The translations under genes were made by a program, and so were the position numbers. The notes beneath the pieces were generated by a model. It ran no database searches. It had not been told where the DNA came from and saw only the letters and a list, made by a program, of their open reading frames with translations. This document shows, piece after piece, positions 12,828 through 13,915 of a stretch of DNA of 13,915 bases. The DNA is from CAYXXN01 sp964469055 (GTDB lineage: Bacteria; Acidobacteriota; Thermoanaerobaculia; Multivoradales; JAHEKO01). The stretch spans positions 1-13,915 of the forward strand of contig CAYXXN010000070.1 of the NCBI GenBank assembly GCA_964469055.1, in the 5' to 3' direction. The first letter of the stretch is position 1; every line of letters starts with the position of its first letter.

Positions 12828-13780
12828 GGCGCGGTCTCCGCCGTCGCCTCGCTGGCGAGCGACTTGATGTAGACGATGAGCTGCAGGATCTCTTCCTCGG
12901 TGAGCTGGCCGGCGTAGGTCGGCATCAGCGGCGTGTAGCCCTCGACCAGCTTGGCCGTCGGGTCGAGAATCGACTCCCGGACGTACCCTTCGTCGACCGT
13001 CACCCGCGAGCCGTCGGCCAGCTCGACCTCGCCGCCGAAGAGGCCGGCGAGATAGGGGCCTTGCAGGTTGGAGTCGGGCCGGTGGCAGGTGTCGCAGGCC
13101 TTGGCCGCGAACAGCTCGGGGCCGGAGAGGCCTGCAGCGGAGGCCACTTCACCGCCGCCGGCGAGCCAGGCCTCGTACTCGTGGGGGTCGAGGGCGTGGA
13201 GCATGCCGCCCATCCGCGAGTGCTCGACCCCGCAGTACTCGGCGCAGAAGAGCTCGTAGGTGCCGGGGGTCGTGGCCTCGAACCAGAACGTCGTGTAGCG
13301 ACCGGGGACGACGTCCATCTTGGCGCGGAAGGCGGGCACGTAGAAGGAGTGGATGACGTCCTCGGAGGTCATGATGAGCTTGGTCGGCTGGCCCACGGGC
13401 ACGTGCAGGTGGTTGATCTCGCGGCGGCCGTTGGGGTGCTGGAACTTCCACATCCACTGCTTGCCGGTGACGTAGTACTCGACGGCCCCCGCCGGCGGGC
13501 GGGTGAGCGCGATGAAGACCTTAACCCCCCAGCCGAACATGAAGAGGAGGATCAAGAGCGGGACGACCGACCAGCCGATCTCGAGCCAGAGCGCCTCTTT
13601 CTCGGGCCGGCCCACCTCGTCGGGCGACCGCCGCCGATAGCGCACGGCGAGGTAGAGGATCGCCGCGGCGATGATCAGCGAGAAGAGAGCGGCCACTCCC
13701 AGACCGAAGAAGTAGATCGCGTCGACCTCGGCGGCGAGCGTCGAGGCCGTCTTCGGGAAGAGCGGAAAGCCGAGCTTCAC
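12824..13780 (-). CDS. coxB: Cytochrome c oxidase subunit II with fused cytochrome c domain (caa3 type)
   Basis: The 318-residue protein has two membrane helices (about 21-47 and 68-91) and then a periplasmic cupredoxin domain. The CuA ligands are His144 (DVIHSFYVP), Cys179, Glu181, Cys183, His187 and Met190. A C-terminal cytochrome c domain has the heme motif CDTCH (229-233) and a probable axial Met286 (PLMPTYAGQL). This fusion marks a caa3-type oxidase that can take electrons directly from a reductase or carrier. The GTG start at 13780 overlaps the upstream stop (GTGA) and has GAGGGG just before it (complement of 13784-13789). No lipobox or long cleavable signal is seen before the first helix. 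Confidence 0.95.
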   Translation of the reverse strand: MKLGFPLFPKTASTLAAEVDAIYFFGLGVAALFSLIIAAAILYLAVRYRRRSPDEVGRPEKEALWLEIGWSVVPLLILLFMFGWGVKVFIALTRPPAGAVEYYVTGKQWMWKFQHPNGRREINHLHVPVGQPTKLIMTSEDVIHSFYVPAFRAKMDVVPGRYTTFWFEATTPGTYELFCAEYCGVEHSRMGGMLHALDPHEYEAWLAGGGEVASAAGLSGPELFAAKACDTCHRPDSNLQGPYLAGLFGGEVELADGSRVTVDEGYVRESILDPTAKLVEGYTPLMPTYAGQLTEEEILQLIVYIKSLASEATAETAP

Positions 13781-13915
13781 GCGCCCCTCACCGGGAGCGT
13801 CCTGCGCTCGCGCCGCAGGTGAACGACCATGTAGGTGACGAGCGCTGCGAGGGTCAGCAGACCGCCGGCGCGCACGGCATTCAGTGCCTCCGACGACAAC
13901 TCGACGTTGTCGGTG
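13777..13915 (-). CDS. C-terminal tail of a membrane protein, partial (possibly SCO family or ActF)
   Basis: Forty-five codons enter from the right edge and end at a TGA that overlaps the coxB GTG. The visible part has one hydrophobic helix (AGGLLTLAALVTYMVVHL), then a basic tail RRERR, which puts the C-terminus in the cytoplasm. Genes in this position before caa3 operons are often SCO-type copper chaperones, some of which I recall having a C-terminal anchor of this kind, or the last subunit of alternative complex III. Too little is visible to choose. Translational coupling to coxB supports membership of the oxidase operon. Confidence 0.5.
   Translation of the reverse strand, partial: TDNVELSSEALNAVRAGGLLTLAALVTYMVVHLRRERRTLPVRGA

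Noticed and set aside
11214..12872. 552-codon plus-strand open frame opposite coxA
   Set aside because: It is a mirror of the coxA codon pattern, with low-complexity charged residues and no recognisable domain.
1..13915. CRISPR array, tRNA, rRNA, insertion sequence or phage genes
   Set aside because: No regularly spaced repeats, cloverleaf-like segments, transposase motifs or phage structural genes were recognised on reading either strand.

Overview
This is a GC-rich bacterial window with very tight gene packing: ATGA/GTGA stop-start overlaps, a divergent gap of 11 bases, and convergent genes whose stop codons overlap. The gene set is a lipobox lipoprotein, a caa3-type A2 heme-copper oxidase operon, two PIN-domain toxin-antitoxin (TA) pairs, a PAPS-type sulfotransferase and a split glutamate-synthase-like operon. 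This fits a GC-rich aerobic Gram-negative such as an Acidobacteriota (Thermoanaerobaculia-like) member. That placement is an impression from gene content, not a proven assignment.

Layout, left to right. (1) 1-1595, minus: an exported or membrane-anchored alkaline-phosphatase/nucleotide-pyrophosphatase family protein that runs off the left edge. (2) 1607-2329, plus: a small sulfotransferase divergent from it, followed by a strong hairpin. (3) 2469-3061, plus: a VapB/VapC pair with its own promoter and operator. (4) 3104-8566, plus: three coupled genes of glutamate synthase type. They encode a degenerate FMN-barrel paralogue carrying a relocated Cys cluster, a canonical FMN/Fe-S synthase subunit, and a fusion of the class II glutamine amidotransferase and GXGXG domains. 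(5) 8592-9164, minus: a lipoprotein convergent with that operon across a 23-base hairpin. (6) 9399-10210, plus: a second, unrelated TA pair (Phd/YefM-like antitoxin plus PIN toxin) under a 14-bp perfect palindrome. (7) 10207-13915, minus: coxB-coxA-coxC-subunit IV of a caa3 oxidase, with the tail of a membrane protein just upstream at the right edge.

How it works together: in the glutamate-synthase-like operon the amidotransferase subunit should release ammonia from glutamine, and the FMN subunit should use it in a reductive amination. No NAD(P)H-binding small subunit is present, so electrons probably arrive through Fe-S clusters or ferredoxin. The cox genes encode the terminal oxidase of aerobic respiration. 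The two TA pairs are of different families, yet both show the same geometry: TTGACA, 17 bases, TAnnnT, then 6-7 bases to the antitoxin ATG. This predicts leaderless, autorepressed mRNAs. The most unusual items are the duplicated and degenerate FMN barrel, the amidotransferase-GXGXG fusion, and the shared leaderless TA promoter design. No RNA genes, CRISPR arrays or insertion sequences were seen, and no gap between genes exceeds 300 bases.
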